Positions 1-10,745 of a stretch of 64,000 nt of DNA are shown here, piece by piece. Source of the DNA: Chrysomallon squamiferum (Eukaryota; Mollusca; Gastropoda; Neomphalida; Peltospiridae); the NCBI GenBank assembly GCA_012295275.1, contig CM022675.1:15513971-15577970 (forward strand), read 5' to 3'. The position numbers were made by a program, and so were the translations under genes. The number at the start of each line of letters is the position of its first letter. The stretch's first letter is position 1. Under the pieces are notes generated by a model that saw only the letters and a list, made by a program, of their open reading frames with translations, made no database searches and was not told the origin of the DNA.

Positions 1-600
1 ACGCGAAATTTTAAAAAAATCGATTCGACAATCCGGACGACTACACTATCAGAAAGAAAGTCATTTATAAACATGAACATGTTTTCCAATAATAATAATA
101 GTACAGTTGATATTTAGCTATATACGAATTAGCCAAATACGAATAATAAACATGTTCGTACACAGCAACTGAACAGAAAAAAAGAAGAAAGAAATGTTTT
201 ATTTCATGACACACTCAACACATTTTATTTACGGTTACATGGTGTCGGACATATGGTTAAGGATTTCACTATATTGATAGAGGAAACCCGCTGTTGCCAC
301 TTCATGGGCTGCTATTTTTGATTAGCACAGATAGGATAGTACATACCAGATATGGTGCACTGGGAGGACCAAAAAATGGCTGATGGAACCACAGAGTGTA
401 AAAACAAAAAACACAAAGAAAACTGTGTGTTGTGTGTATATGTGATGCATATGACCAACACTGGTTGTGAGATGATTTCAAACGTGTGTCATTTGTTATA
501 TTCTGGTTTATTACTTTTCTTTTTTCTTTGCACTAAAATAAACCATGCTGCGATATCAGTTTAAAACCAAACTATACTCATCTAGCTTTACAGGAGCAGT
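1..600. repeat. Direct duplicate, copy 1 (truncated by window edge)
   Basis: This stretch matches 1981-2560 in the same orientation. Both share the segment beginning acgcgaaattttaaaaaaat, the TTTATTTCATGACACACTCAACAC block and the GTCGGACAT..GGTTAAGGA block, with scattered substitutions and small indels. The reading frame at the start of this copy ends in TAG near 117, as it does in the second copy near 2106. No known domain was recognised. It is either part of an old tandem duplication or of a dispersed repeat family. Confidence 0.8.
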
Positions 601-1310
601 TAGCCACTGATAGCTGTTTCAAACAAACTTGAATGAGCAGTTTATGTGCCGAGTCGTTTTTCCTCATGGAACGCCAGCATCTCCCACTCACTTTCGATTG
701 ATTTTAATCGGAAATTTTATATCATTTCTGATATAATTTTACGAAATGCCAACGATTAAACTACATTTATTTTTTATCATTTACTTATTTTAGCTAAGAA
801 GATTAAACTGCAGTTTTTAATTCAAATGATCATTACAAACGAGAAGGTATTTTGAAATATTTGATTACTGAATATCAGTAATTGATCTCTAAGCAAAGTT
901 ACTAGACTGAATGTAATCGCTCATCCATTGAATGCACACACGATATTTCACGTGGTATGTCGTAAAGAGAATAATTTGTTGTTTATCTGACATGTCTCCA
1001 CAACTCCGATTTGTCCATGGGCCGGACCACCTGAGTGATCAAATAGCGTGAGACTTGCGTCAACGGAGTGTTCCATTTATGAAAACCAGCCACACAAAAC
1101 TGTTTTGATCTGCAATGTGCTAACCCAAGATTATCCTATCTCTACATCAGAACCGTACAGTGCACGTGAGAAGGTCTTTGTATTAGTTTTACGTCTCAGC
1201 TTTATATAGAAATATATATATAATTTCCACATTGTTTTATAGACATACCGTGCTGTGCAGACGGTCTTTGGGTTCGTTTAGTCACAACTGAACAAATATG
1301 TAGTTTCTAT
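601..1310. other. Intergenic, nothing recognised
   Basis: AT-rich sequence with stops in all frames. No exon, RNA gene or transposon end was recognised here. Confidence 0.6.
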
Positions 1311-1315
1311 ACCAT

Positions 1316-1560
1316 AGACTGTAGAGGGTCTTAACCGTCTTTCGCTCTCTTTCTCTATATATATTGGGTACACGATAAATTAATATCAACAAAACCTCGC
1401 AGGTTTGAGAAAGACACGTCAAGATATTTTTTAATTATATTTTATTATTATTATTGTTCGTGGTGGTGATGGCGTTTGTAAAGTAATTCTATGTTTAAAA
1501 TTAAACTTCTTGGTTTTACAACCAAATAATCTCAAAAATAACAGTTTCATTGTTATACCA
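1316..1560. repeat. Dispersed repeat, copy 1 (second copy 5355-5560)
   Basis: The sequence running from the AGAGG..CTTAACCGTCT block through the CTCGCTCTCTTTCTC block, the AAACCTCGCA.GTTTGAGA block and the ATTATTATTATTGTT stretch recurs at 5355-5560 in the same orientation. After it, a short unit (GTTTAAAATTAAACTTGTTGGTTTTACAAC and similar) recurs several more times between 5520 and 5830. No coding potential was seen. Confidence 0.7.
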
Positions 1561-1856
1561 TTATGTTTGTATTACAATAGTCTGCTAATATGCTTTATAT
1601 ACAATGAATTCGGGTTGTGTCATTAGTTAGAAGGTATCACTGACGCTTCACAGATAGCAGGATCAGTTGTCTTCTGCGATACTTCTAGGCATTATCTACA
1701 TGGTATATATTCGATTCGAGAAAACATGAAACTAATGGGTCAGCCAATTTATGTTTCCACAGGTGTCAGTCACTTCGGAACTTCAATCAGTCAAAGCGTG
1801 CTATTTCCACACACCCATAATGTTTTATTTTCGGCCGCCATATTGTCCCACAAGCA

Positions 1857-2099
1857 GTGTTTTTATGTCGGTCATTCTTTAGTTCAGTTGTTCTGCAAGC
1901 GTTAATACTTCCTTTATTAGACGGCATTATTCACAGGCACAATCGTGAAGTGACATGCTTGGTTTCCGAAGACGAAAATACAACGCGAAATTTTAAAAAA
2001 ATCGATTCGACAATCCGGACGACTACACTATCAAAAAGAAAGTCATTTATAAACATGAACATGTTTTCCTATACTAATAATAATAGTACACACAGTTGA
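1857..2099 (+). CDS. Doubtful 80-codon ORF with signal-like start
   Basis: The ORF opens with MFLCRSFFSSVVLQALILPL, a hydrophobic stretch resembling a signal peptide, and continues polar to the end. Its second half overlaps the duplicated block: the copy at 1-117 keeps the same frame with only a few changes (TTTLS, KSFINMNMFS conserved) and also ends in an early stop. Frame retention in two copies is the only support. No family was recognised, no polyadenylation or splice support was seen, and it could equally be a chance frame in repeat DNA. Confidence 0.2.
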   Translation: MFLCRSFFSSVVLQALILPLLDGIIHRHNREVTCLVSEDENTTRNFKKIDSTIRTTTLSKRKSFINMNMFSYTNNNSTHS

Positions 2100-2560
2100 T
2101 ATTTAGCTATATACGAATTAGCCAAATACGAATAATAGACATGTCCGTACACAGCCATTGAACATAAAAAAAGAAGAAAGAAATGTTTTATTTCATGACA
2201 CACTCAACACATTTTATTTACGGTTATAGGGTGTCGGACATGTGGTTAAGGACCACATTACATTGAGAGAGGAAACCCGAGATGCCACTTCATGGGGATA
2301 CTACTTTTGATTAGCAGAACCTTCCCATAGACAGGGTAGTACATAGCAGTCGTGGTGCACTGGTTGGAACACGAAATGGCCCAATGGACCCAGAGACAAA
2401 AAAAACAAGTGCTTTTGTGTCTGTGATGCATATGACCAAAATAGGTTGTGAGGTGAAATGAAATTAAACATTTGGGCGATTTATTGTAAATATTCAACTA
2501 TAACAAACAGTCTTGACAATGCAGCTTTAAGACACGTGTGTCATTTGTTATATTTTGGTC
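1981..2560. repeat. Direct duplicate, copy 2
   Basis: This is the second copy of the block at 1-600, same orientation, offset about 1.98 kb. It continues into a segment (2550-2770) that has its own further copy at 5835-6100. Confidence 0.8.
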
Positions 2561-2752
2561 GGAAAGTTTTATATAGTGGATATAGCCTGGCGTAAAATAA
2601 TTTAAACCGTTCTCTAGTGCTTTTCTGGAAAGGCCCGAGCTTTCAGGAAGATATAAAAACGACACATCATCTGGAATACTTTTTAGATCAGCTACGATTC
2701 CGCCATTTTTGATGTTAGCTTGTGGGACGTAGTAAGAGTAACTAAGGGGCAT
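2498..2752 (-). pseudogene. Duplicated minus-strand ORF relic, copy 1
   Basis: An 84-codon minus-strand frame carries the segment VADLKSIPDDVSFLYLPE followed by GLNYFTPGYIH. The same peptide with substitutions (VADLKGIPDDVS, GLNYFTQGYIH) is encoded at 5837-6073. The pattern D-L-K-x-I-P-D-D-V-x-x-L-Y-L-P weakly resembles the N-terminal cap of leucine-rich repeat proteins, but the match is short and no repeats follow. Conservation of frame between the copies argues for descent from a coding exon; the sizes differ by a 6-codon gap. I cannot name the parent gene. Confidence 0.35.
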
Positions 2753-2769
2753 GGCTTATGGAGTAATTT

Positions 2770-3780
2770 CTTTCTTTCTCTAAGACTTCCATAATTATCT
2801 CCCTTTCTTAGAATCGCACATTATATGCAATTAAGATTTTATTTGTTATATTAGTAATGTGACAGGATCAGTGGGCATTTACCTGTACATTTGTGTGAAT
2901 AACGTGTGTATGTGTGTAAGAAAATGTGGATATAATGGGATTCTGTTAGAGAGATACATGTGTGAGTGAAAGAGAGTGTACATATCTTTGGGTACGTGTG
3001 TTGAAGTATGGGTAAGCGTGCGAATGTGAAAGGAGGAGTGGATATGTTCACGTATATGTGTAACAAAGTGTGGGATGTGTTTATGTGTTAGAGGTAGAAA
3101 GAGTGTGCATCTGTATGGGTGTGTGTGTTAGGGTGGGTACATAACAGAGTGTGAAAGGGTGTAGTGATATATACATGTGTGAGTGAAAGACAGGGTACAT
3201 GTGAATGGGTGTAGTATGGGTGTGTGTTAGGGTGTGTGTTAGGGTGTGTGTTAGGGTATGTGTTAGGGTGGGTACATAACAGAGTGTGAAAGGGTGTAGT
3301 GATATATACATGTGTGAGTGAAAGACAGGGTACATGTGAATGGGTGTAGTATGGGTGTGTGTTAGGGTGGTGTTAGGGTGTGTGCTAGGGTGGGTACATA
3401 ACAGAGTGTGAAAGGGTGTAGTGATATATACATGTGTGAGTGAAAGACAGGGTACATGTGAATGGATGTATGGGTGTGTGTTAGGGTGTGTGCTAGGGTG
3501 GGTACATAACAGAGTGTGAAAGGGTGTAGTGGTATATACCTGTGTGAGTGAAAGACAGGGTACATGTGAATGGATGTATGGGTGTGTGTTAGGGTGTGTG
3601 TTAGGGTGTGTGCTAGGGTGGGTACATAACAGAGTGTGAAAGGGTGTAGTGGTATATACATGTGTGAGTGAAAGACAGGGTACATGTGAATGGGTGTATG
3701 GGTGTGTGTTAGGGTGTGTGTTAGGGTGTGTGCTAGGGTGGGTACATAACAGAGTGTGAAAGGGTGTGTAAAAGGTGGTT
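2770..3780. repeat. Minisatellite block A, approx. 110-bp unit
   Basis: From about 3120 to 3770 a unit of roughly 90-120 bp recurs five to six times: GTGGATATATACATGTGTGAGTGAAAG-like start, CAGGGTACATGTGAATGG, a variable number of GTGTGTTAGGG submotifs, then TGGGTACATAACAGAGTGTGAAAG. Copy-number variation lies mainly in the GTGTGTTAGGG part. The left shoulder (2770-3110) has older, more divergent units. The same block recurs at 12430-13450, and a single-unit remnant lies at 28960-29220. Minus-strand frames rich in His and Thr here are a by-product. Confidence 0.9.
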
Positions 3781-4770
3781 GAGATGTTTGTAGAGATGAA
3801 TTAAAGTGATAATTAAATAATGTAATATAATTTCTTTTCTTTCAAAAAATACTTAATATTTTGTTTTAGGTGTTGATATTTCTTGTTCTTTTTAATTGTT
3901 GATAATTAATGTATATGTAGCACTTTGTGAACGAGGTGAATGTCGAAGAATAATTAAGCTGTAACCTGCTCTGACTCTGCCTTGATCTCAACTGTCTGCT
4001 GGGAGGTTAAAGATCGGATTTTGATTTTTCGCAATGGGCATCTATGATTCTTTTACAAATCTCGCATAAATGTATTTATTTATTGTCTTTATATATCCGA
4101 CTTCTTTTATTTTTATGAACCACATAAATCTATGTCCAAATTAGTTTAGTATTCTTTTCATTAAGCCGACCCTTCTAAATCTGTTTTTTCATAGTGTATG
4201 TCACAAGAAACATATATTTCTTATGACACTAAACAACATATTTTTGTGCTTATTGAGGTCACTGATTAACCAACATGTATTTTATTCATAATTTAGGATT
4301 GGGATAATTTGATAAGTAGTCTTAGGGATTCACTTTAACAACTTTAAGGAGAAATGCATAGTTATATCTAAATGATTTAATAATTAAGTGACTAAAACTA
4401 ATGTGAAAAGTAAAGTAAATTAGATGTTAATTTTAATTTTATAATTTCTTCATTATAAACAGATGAGAAATGAAGATAAATCTTATTAATGATTAATTAA
4501 ATGAGTAGTATTCACTTTTATTGTTTCAAATTATATTAGATATATATTGTATAAATGTTTGTAAGTGATATGAAAATTCATAGAAAAGTTAATAAATGAA
4601 AATTATTCAATAAATAAATACAAACTAAAAATTCAACACGAGAATAAATAGATAAATAAATAAGGAAGTATGTAAGTAGGTAAATAACTAACTAACTAAA
4701 TAAATAATAAAAAAAAAAGTTTTAGAATATTTTTAAATGATTTCTCTGTGTCATATACTTTGAACAAAAT
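3781..4770. repeat. Right shoulder of duplicated block A
   Basis: The segment with GTTGATATTTCTTGTTCTTTTTAATTG, the CTGTAACCTGCTCTGACTCTGCC stretch and GTATGTCACAAGAAACATATATT recurs at 13440-14820 in the same orientation. The later copy has an extra 47-bp tandem repeat inserted. AT-rich, no exon recognised. Confidence 0.85.
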
Positions 4771-5340
4771 CTCTATTCCGATAGAAGAAATTCGTTTATG
4801 TCTACGGATATCAAAGACATTAATGCAATTGCTTTTAACTCTCCTGGTGTTAGTTTAGTGCATTCTTGTGTACATGGATTTCGAAATACTCCCTCTTGCC
4901 TAGTAAAGTAGAAAATACAAAAACTAAACAATAAAAAGTTATGATTACTGAACTAGGAAAATGATGTCAGGAAATGACTAGAATCGAGGATTTTGCTCCG
5001 CTCGGCGATTAAGTGTTTTGCCTCATTTCAAAACGAGTCTAGTTAGACCATGACAGAGATATTATATTTTATATATTTCTTTTTTTCTTTTTCTTTTAAT
5101 TGCAGTTAAACCATCTTAAACAGATGAATTACTGTATCTTACTACTGTGCTATCTTTTTAATTCCTTATAAAGTAATCTTTAAAAATAGTTTAGATTCAG
5201 TTATATTTACGGGGGGAAAATCCGTTTTTCAGTTTCAGTAAGTGTAACGCGCATGATCGGAATATAAAGGATTTCTATTGTTTGTCGACCTCGTTCTCGC
5301 AGTATTTCATAAGCCCTTCATATATCGCGACGCCATATTA
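4771..5340. other. Intergenic, nothing recognised
   Basis: AT-rich sequence with frequent stops; no domain, RNA gene or transposon end was seen. Confidence 0.6.
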
Positions 5341-5354
5341 GCTATAGTTAATGA

Positions 5355-5830
5355 TTATAGACTGCAGAGGAACTTAACCGTCTCTCGCTCTCTTTCTCTC
5401 TATATACTGGGTGGAAATAATTTATAAACCTCGCAAGTTTGAGACAGACACTTCAAGATTTGTGGTATGTTATTTTTAATTATATTTTATTATTATTATT
5501 GTTGTTGTCGTTGTTGTTGCTGTTTGTAAAGAAATGTTTAAAATTAAACTTGTTGGTTTTACAACTAAATAAACTTAAATAATTAAGTTTATGTTTTATT
5601 ATTATTGTTGTTGTTGGTGTTTGTAAAGTAATCCGGATATTAATTATATGTTTAAAATTAAATTTGTTGGTTTTACAACTAAATAAACTTACGTATAATA
5701 TTTTGATTGTTGTACAATTAATTATTTTTTATTATTATTGTTGTTTTCTTTGTTGTTGCTGTTATTGTTTGTAAAGAAATGTTTAAAATTAAACTTGTTG
5801 ATTTTACATCTAAATAAACTTAAATAATTG
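5355..5830. repeat. Dispersed repeat copy 2 with internal short tandem units
   Basis: This carries the second copy of the 1316-1560 block, then three to four imperfect repeats of a unit of approx. 110-130 bp. Each unit contains an (ATT)n(GTT)n stretch, TGTTTGTAAAG, and TTAAACTTGTTGGTTTTACAACTAAATAAACTTA. Confidence 0.7.
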
Positions 5831-5836
5831 TTATGG

Positions 5837-6073
5837 CTAATGGAACCACAGACAGTGTAAAAAAAAAACCAAAAAAAAAACCAAAAATGCATATGACCAT
5901 TCTCGGTTGATTTTCCTCGGAAATTTTATATCATGGATGTAGCCTTGCGTAAAATAATTTAAACCTTTCTCTTGTGCTTTTCTCTCAGGAAGATATGAAA
6001 CCGACACATCATCTGGAATACCTTTTAGATCAGCTACGCCGTCTGCTATTTTGGATGTTAGCTTGTAGGACAT
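5837..6073 (-). pseudogene. Duplicated minus-strand ORF relic, copy 2
   Basis: This minus-strand frame matches the relic at 2498-2752 over about 45 codons (VADLKGIPDDVS, YLPE, GLNYFTQGYIH) with a 6-codon gap and several replacements, then runs into an A-rich tract that translates as Phe/Leu. The A-rich end and lack of a matching ATG in the two copies suggest both are decayed. Function unknown. Confidence 0.35.
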
Positions 6074-6833
6074 AGTGACAGTAACTAAGAGAGGCGTGGC
6101 TTACGGAGTTATTGCTATAATTGCTTCTTTATCATTTCTTTTCTTCTTTTTTTTTAGATAGGCAACCGTTAATTCTAATAACATAATGAAGGTTCCTGGA
6201 GTTATCTCCCTTATTGTTTTATATCCCTCAATTATTCCTATAGGACAATTGAATGGAATGAAAGAATACAGGAAACAAGAAAGAAATGGAAAATAACATC
6301 ACGAAAATAACTAGATTTAATTCTAATTCGATTCACGAAAGACAGTGTCCTAACTGTCTTTTTACGTGAAGTTCAAACAGAAGCGACTTAATATTCTTCA
6401 GAATATCTACACTATATTTCTACAATGCTTCTTTACTCTCTACGAGTTGTGGAGATGAAAATAGTTTCTAATTAAATATATTTTTAATAATTTAAATATA
6501 GGCAATATATATTAAATAGTAGATCATTCTTTTGTTTTTATTTTCTGTTCTTTAATTTTTTTTCAATTATAAAAGTGTATGTATGTAAATATGTATGTGT
6601 GTTCACTATATTTATTAAACACAGACACACACATACATGCATATATACATACAAACACATATATACGCTCATAAAGGATGTTGACCTATATATATATATA
6701 TATAGGACAACATCATTTATGACAGTTTATAATTTTGTGAAAATTTATACAAAATACAGTGAATATTATCAATAAATTTATTGTGTAAATTACCCGTAAA
6801 GTGTAAATAATAATAAGAAGAAGAAGAATAATC

Positions 6834-6873
<40 letters not shown>

Positions 6874-6950
6874 GAAAAGAAGAAAAGAAAACCATTTCCA
6901 TAGAAAAAAATGTCGTAAATTACCGTATGAAATTCTTATTTTATTCTAAC

Positions 6951-6952
6951 AG
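6951..6952 (+). promoter_or_regulatory. 3' splice acceptor directly before the Ig-TIR start codon
   Basis: A pyrimidine-rich stretch ends in ATTCTAACAG, immediately followed by ATGGAT. This implies an untranslated first exon upstream that was not located; an (ATA/AAT)n microsatellite and poly-AT DNA occupy the preceding 150 bp. Confidence 0.5.
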
Positions 6953-9115
6953 ATGGATCACCCACTGAAACGTTGCTGTCGAAGTAAAAAGAAAACTTTG
7001 CTGTTACTGTTTTGTGTTGCGGGTTTGACTGTTTCGTTATTTACTTTTTTCACTTTTCAAACAAACAGTGTTGAAGTTTCCAGCGTTAACTGGCAAACAG
7101 TTTTGGACCAGACATCACTGTTTTTTATATCAATCGTCTGTCTGATTCGTGGATATTTTCGTGATTATTACACGAGATACAGTGCATGGCGTATTATCCT
7201 GTATGTGTTGATTATTTCACTGACAAGTTATGTTCTAGTGGCTCATGTTTTAGACTCATTAGCTCTACTCTCCTGGGATCAGCTTAAGGGAAATGTGATA
7301 CGTCGTCTAGATGACAGCGTGATAATAACTGATGAAAACAGAAATGAAACAACATCGATGATTCGAACTGAAAAACCTAAGGTTCTTGAGGAGCATTTCA
7401 GATACAATAATGAAGATGTCAGGTTTCGCTGTAATGATGTCATGGTTTTCGAATCAGAAGTAGAACCTGATTCTATACAAGTTGTTTGGAAACACAATGG
7501 TGAAGATATTATCCCGTCGTGGAAATACCATATAAATTCTACATCTAGCGTTTGGCCATTAGCTCCAAGCAGGTTTATATATGTTTTTGAATCGACACTC
7601 ACAATATATCTAATAGAAAACAGAGATTTTGGAAATTATTCCTGCCATATCAGGGAAACTACGGAACAAAAACTTAAGAATTACGATGTAGAAAAAAGAA
7701 AAAGACAGGAAATGTCTGATTCCGAAGAAAATTATTATATTGTTTTGGAATTGCTGAAGATTATTTTGCAGTGGAACCCCTACGTGTTGGTAGGCGAATA
7801 CAAACTGAGTAAAATACCCTCAACAATCATAACTGAGTCAGCTCCTCCGGGTGGAATCGTATCTTTGAGTGCGTCTTATTTAAATGAAGCTGAAAAAGAA
7901 GACATCGTTGTTGGTTATTTTATTAACAATAAACCATACTACGAGGTATGTTCGGGACTTCTGTCTGGGTGTTCTCTTTTTACATTCATGTACTGGAGAT
8001 GTTGGCATCCTGAAGGAAATTCTGATGGAATTCCGAACTTTGTTGGTCATTGGGAAAGAAATAAAAATTCCATATTAGCTAACGCTTGGCAGTGTGCATG
8101 TCCATCAACCTATGGTATTCACAGTTTCAAGTTTTATAGAAATTTCTATAACGTTTCGAGTGGGAGACATGTCGTCGTAGAAGTGGATCATCCTACACGT
8201 ATTCGACTTATTCCTCGAACCGCAGACTTGTTTCTAATTTTTCAGAATGATTCAAAGCCGCAACAGTTTGGAGAAGAATGTTTCGACTCGATTCCATTCA
8301 CGAGTTCATGTTCTTGGCTGCAGAGCGTCATAAATGACCTGAATAGAAATTACTTTATAATAGAATATTCTGTATTTTCCATATGCCTTTGTTTGACAAT
8401 GTTTATATCTTATATAGCACGCAAATGGATTATCCATTGTATTACACCAGTGAGGGATCTCATTTTGGAAGGACGAGATTCGGAATCTTTGACTGAAAGT
8501 AAATCTCAGGAAGCTTTAGGAGGTATTGGTAACACGGACGCTTCTCGCAGATTTGACGTTTACATTTCACACGCTGACTCTGAGAATGAACTTGCGCAGA
8601 AATTAGCGGACATATTAGAATCTTTTGGGAAGAAAGTGTATTACAGATATCGCGATGTCGCAGCCGGACAAGTAGAAACTGAAGAAGTGGCTAAAGCTAT
8701 AACTACAAGCAGCAAATATTTAGTCAATGTTTCCGTCAACTATATCAGCAGTTACCGTCAGCCCGGTTATGAGTTTCACATGATACTGAGAGAAATCGAC
8801 GGTAAGAGGATAAAAGAAAAAGATGTTTTACTGCTTAAACACGGAACGTGCAACATTTCAAATTTCTTCTACAGCTATTCTGACATGCAAATACTGGACT
8901 ATGATACGAACAGTGTCGAGGAATTGACAAGAAAACTGAAACGGTGGTCATCAGCTGATAAGGGAAAGAAGTCAAAGTTTTTATCATTTGATTTTCTTTT
9001 CTTGATCAGTGGCATATTTGTAAGTGTAGTGATAATACCAAGTGTTTATATCACTGTTTTGAACTATATAATAAGAGTGCCAGTCATGTTGTTGACGAAA
9101 GTTATTTATGGATAG
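6953..9115 (+). CDS. Multi-pass membrane protein with Ig-like and TIR domains
   Basis: The 720-residue product is encoded in one exon. It has a basic cytosolic N-end and hydrophobic segments at about 15-36, 53-66 and 79-105. An Ig-like domain follows at about 150-235, with C160, W179 and the D225-x-G-x-Y-x-C231 signature. Next comes a cysteine-bearing ectodomain (C333, C340, C350, C381, C383, C443, C453) and a helix at 468-488. A cytosolic TIR domain spans 533-665, with box 1 FDVYISH (534-540), box 2 RDVAAGQ (567-573) and an E at 607 where TIR families have W-C-x-x-E. A final hydrophobic segment lies at about 677-706. Possible N-glycosylation sites are N131, N195, N228, N400 and N432. Three N-terminal helices place the Ig outside and the TIR inside, which is self-consistent. 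By family, TIR domains signal through TIR adaptors such as MyD88 in innate immunity. The C-terminal hydrophobic segment after a TIR is unusual. AATAAA lies at 9401-9406. The exact ligand and family name are unknown. Confidence 0.9.
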   Translation: MDHPLKRCCRSKKKTLLLLFCVAGLTVSLFTFFTFQTNSVEVSSVNWQTVLDQTSLFFISIVCLIRGYFRDYYTRYSAWRIILYVLIISLTSYVLVAHVLDSLALLSWDQLKGNVIRRLDDSVIITDENRNETTSMIRTEKPKVLEEHFRYNNEDVRFRCNDVMVFESEVEPDSIQVVWKHNGEDIIPSWKYHINSTSSVWPLAPSRFIYVFESTLTIYLIENRDFGNYSCHIRETTEQKLKNYDVEKRKRQEMSDSEENYYIVLELLKIILQWNPYVLVGEYKLSKIPSTIITESAPPGGIVSLSASYLNEAEKEDIVVGYFINNKPYYEVCSGLLSGCSLFTFMYWRCWHPEGNSDGIPNFVGHWERNKNSILANAWQCACPSTYGIHSFKFYRNFYNVSSGRHVVVEVDHPTRIRLIPRTADLFLIFQNDSKPQQFGEECFDSIPFTSSCSWLQSVINDLNRNYFIIEYSVFSICLCLTMFISYIARKWIIHCITPVRDLILEGRDSESLTESKSQEALGGIGNTDASRRFDVYISHADSENELAQKLADILESFGKKVYYRYRDVAAGQVETEEVAKAITTSSKYLVNVSVNYISSYRQPGYEFHMILREIDGKRIKEKDVLLLKHGTCNISNFFYSYSDMQILDYDTNSVEELTRKLKRWSSADKGKKSKFLSFDFLFLISGIFVSVVIIPSVYITVLNYIIRVPVMLLTKVIYG

Positions 9116-9143
9116 TAAAATCAAGCTGTAAATTGTAAGTGTA

Positions 9144-9200
9144 CAGTGGTACCTTGCCTTCCGAGCGCCATATTCGGAACTGCATTTGAAACAAAAATTA
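9144..9200. mobile_element. Possible solo end of a DNA transposon
   Basis: The stretch beginning CAGTGGTACCTTGCCTTCCG and continuing AGCGCCATATTCGGAAC resembles a widespread DNA-transposon terminus that begins CAGTGGTACCT and contains repeated TTCGAAC-like words. It sits 28 bp after the Ig-TIR stop codon. No partner terminus was found nearby, so it is at most a remnant. Confidence 0.35.
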
Positions 9201-9206
9201 CGTTAT

Positions 9207-9785
9207 GTTCTGTGTGTGTGTGATGTTGTTATTTAATTTGATTCTATAAAATAAGTAGTAACAGTAATGACACTAAAGGTGATGATGATAGAAAAAACTA
9301 ATAATACTTCTTCATATTGTAAAAGAAGTTATTTGAATATACACACATTTCAATATAATTGAGGAAATCGAATTAGCTTATAACAGTTTTGTATTTGTTT
9401 AATAAATGTTTGAAATCAGCGATTTTTATGCTTTTTATAACTTATGACTTAATCTTTAAGTTTTCAGATCTGTAAAACATTTGTATCATTAATTTCAGTG
9501 AGGTATTTTAAAATTCTAAAATATCATCTTACTTTTTATTAACATTTTTTAATAGGCTTACTCTTTTATTAGCAGCAGTAAGTTATTTTTACATACCCTT
9601 TCCCTACAGAAGACAGCACATACCATGTCCTTTTATAAACCAGTACTGACACTTTGATTTACAAGTTTTTTTATATCTGTAAATTATTATAAGAATGATT
9701 TTGAATTTGTTAGTTTGATAAATGATAAAACAAAAACAAATATTTACATTTGATTTTTATAATCATAATTAATTTTTGTTTATTT

Positions 9786-9830
<45 letters not shown>

Positions 9831-10045
9831 TTCACCAAGGTAAAACTTAAATGCAAGAATAAAACAGTGTATGTACAGATTAGCTTCAGTTACTTGTCTA
9901 CTGCTTCCTTAGTTTTCTGTTTTTGTCAGAGATCTGTAAAACAAATGAATTAATATTTAAACACACCCCAGTGGTTATTAAGTGACACATATTTGTAAAA
10001 GTAAACATATTGGGTTTTTTATATAATAATTATATCAGTGTAAAT
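9207..10045. other. 3' flank of the Ig-TIR gene
   Basis: AT-rich sequence holding the likely polyadenylation signal at 9401 and a (TTTA)n microsatellite at about 9784-9832. Nothing else was recognised. Confidence 0.6.
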
Positions 10046-10339
10046 CAGACATGGGCAACCTTTTTTCGAGAAGCGGGCCACATGAGACATGGCTCACACT
10101 CAGGCAGGTTGCAGCTACTAATTTAGGCGATTTTGTGTTTTTACGTAGAGTTTATTTTAAGAAATTTTTCAGTTTCATTTACTTCAGGAATTGTTACAAT
10201 AAAAAAAATGACATATGTTTTAGTATATTAGTAGATACAAAATAGACACATTTTATAAAATTTGAATTAACGTTATTTTCCTTGTGAAATTAGGCGGGCC
10301 ACTCAGAAAGCCGCGCGGATCGCAGTTTGCCCATCACTG
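10046..10339. mobile_element. hAT-type non-autonomous element (MITE)
   Basis: The left end reads CAGACATGGGCAACCTTTTT and the right end, reverse-complemented, CAGTGATGGGCAAACTGCGA followed by a GC-rich CGCGCGG/GGGCC region. These are the classic hAT-superfamily ends CAG-TG-x-TGGGCAA..C. Flanking 8-mers GTGTAAAT and ATTTAAAT match at 6 of 8 positions, as expected for a decayed 8-bp target duplication. The 294-bp length and absence of a transposase frame make it non-autonomous. Confidence 0.75.
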
Positions 10340-10745
10340 ATTTAAATATGTTGTTTTATATGATAATTAAATCAGTGTAAATATGTTGTTTTATATGATA
10401 ATTAAATCAGTGTAAATATGTTGTTTTATATGATAATTAAATCAGTGTAAATATGTTGTTTTATATGATAATTAAATCAGTGTAAATATGTTATATCAAG
10501 GTAATTATTTTGGTTTTTAATATAATAATTACATTGAAATAAATATATTGTTTTTATATAACAGTTACTTCAAAGTAAATATGTTTTTTTTATAAATAAT
10601 TATATCATAGATTATATTGTTTTTAATATAATGTCAAATAATTATATTATTGTTATGTATAACCAAATATAATGCTTTCATACAGTAATTATATCAGAGT
10701 AAACATACAGGTTTCAAATAATAATTATAATTATATTTACAGGAA
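10340..10745. repeat. 35-bp minisatellite, four good copies plus decayed tail
   Basis: A unit TAAATATGTTGTTTTATATG + ATAATTAAATCAGTG recurs four times to about 10495, then in diverged form (ATAATTATATCA-like words) to about 10740. A related decayed array lies at about 27470-27690, and one unit precedes the MITE at 9995-10045, so the MITE landed inside this array. Confidence 0.8.

Noticed and set aside
352-564. 70-codon ORF with a hydrophobic C-end
   Set aside because: The matching region of the second copy (2330-2540) does not keep this frame, so it is unlikely to be coding.
3081-3685. Minus-strand His/Thr-rich ORFs here and at 12610-13377
   Set aside because: They translate the minisatellite units and have no independent support.
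7279-7602. 107-codon minus-strand ORF
   Set aside because: Antisense shadow of the Ig-TIR gene.
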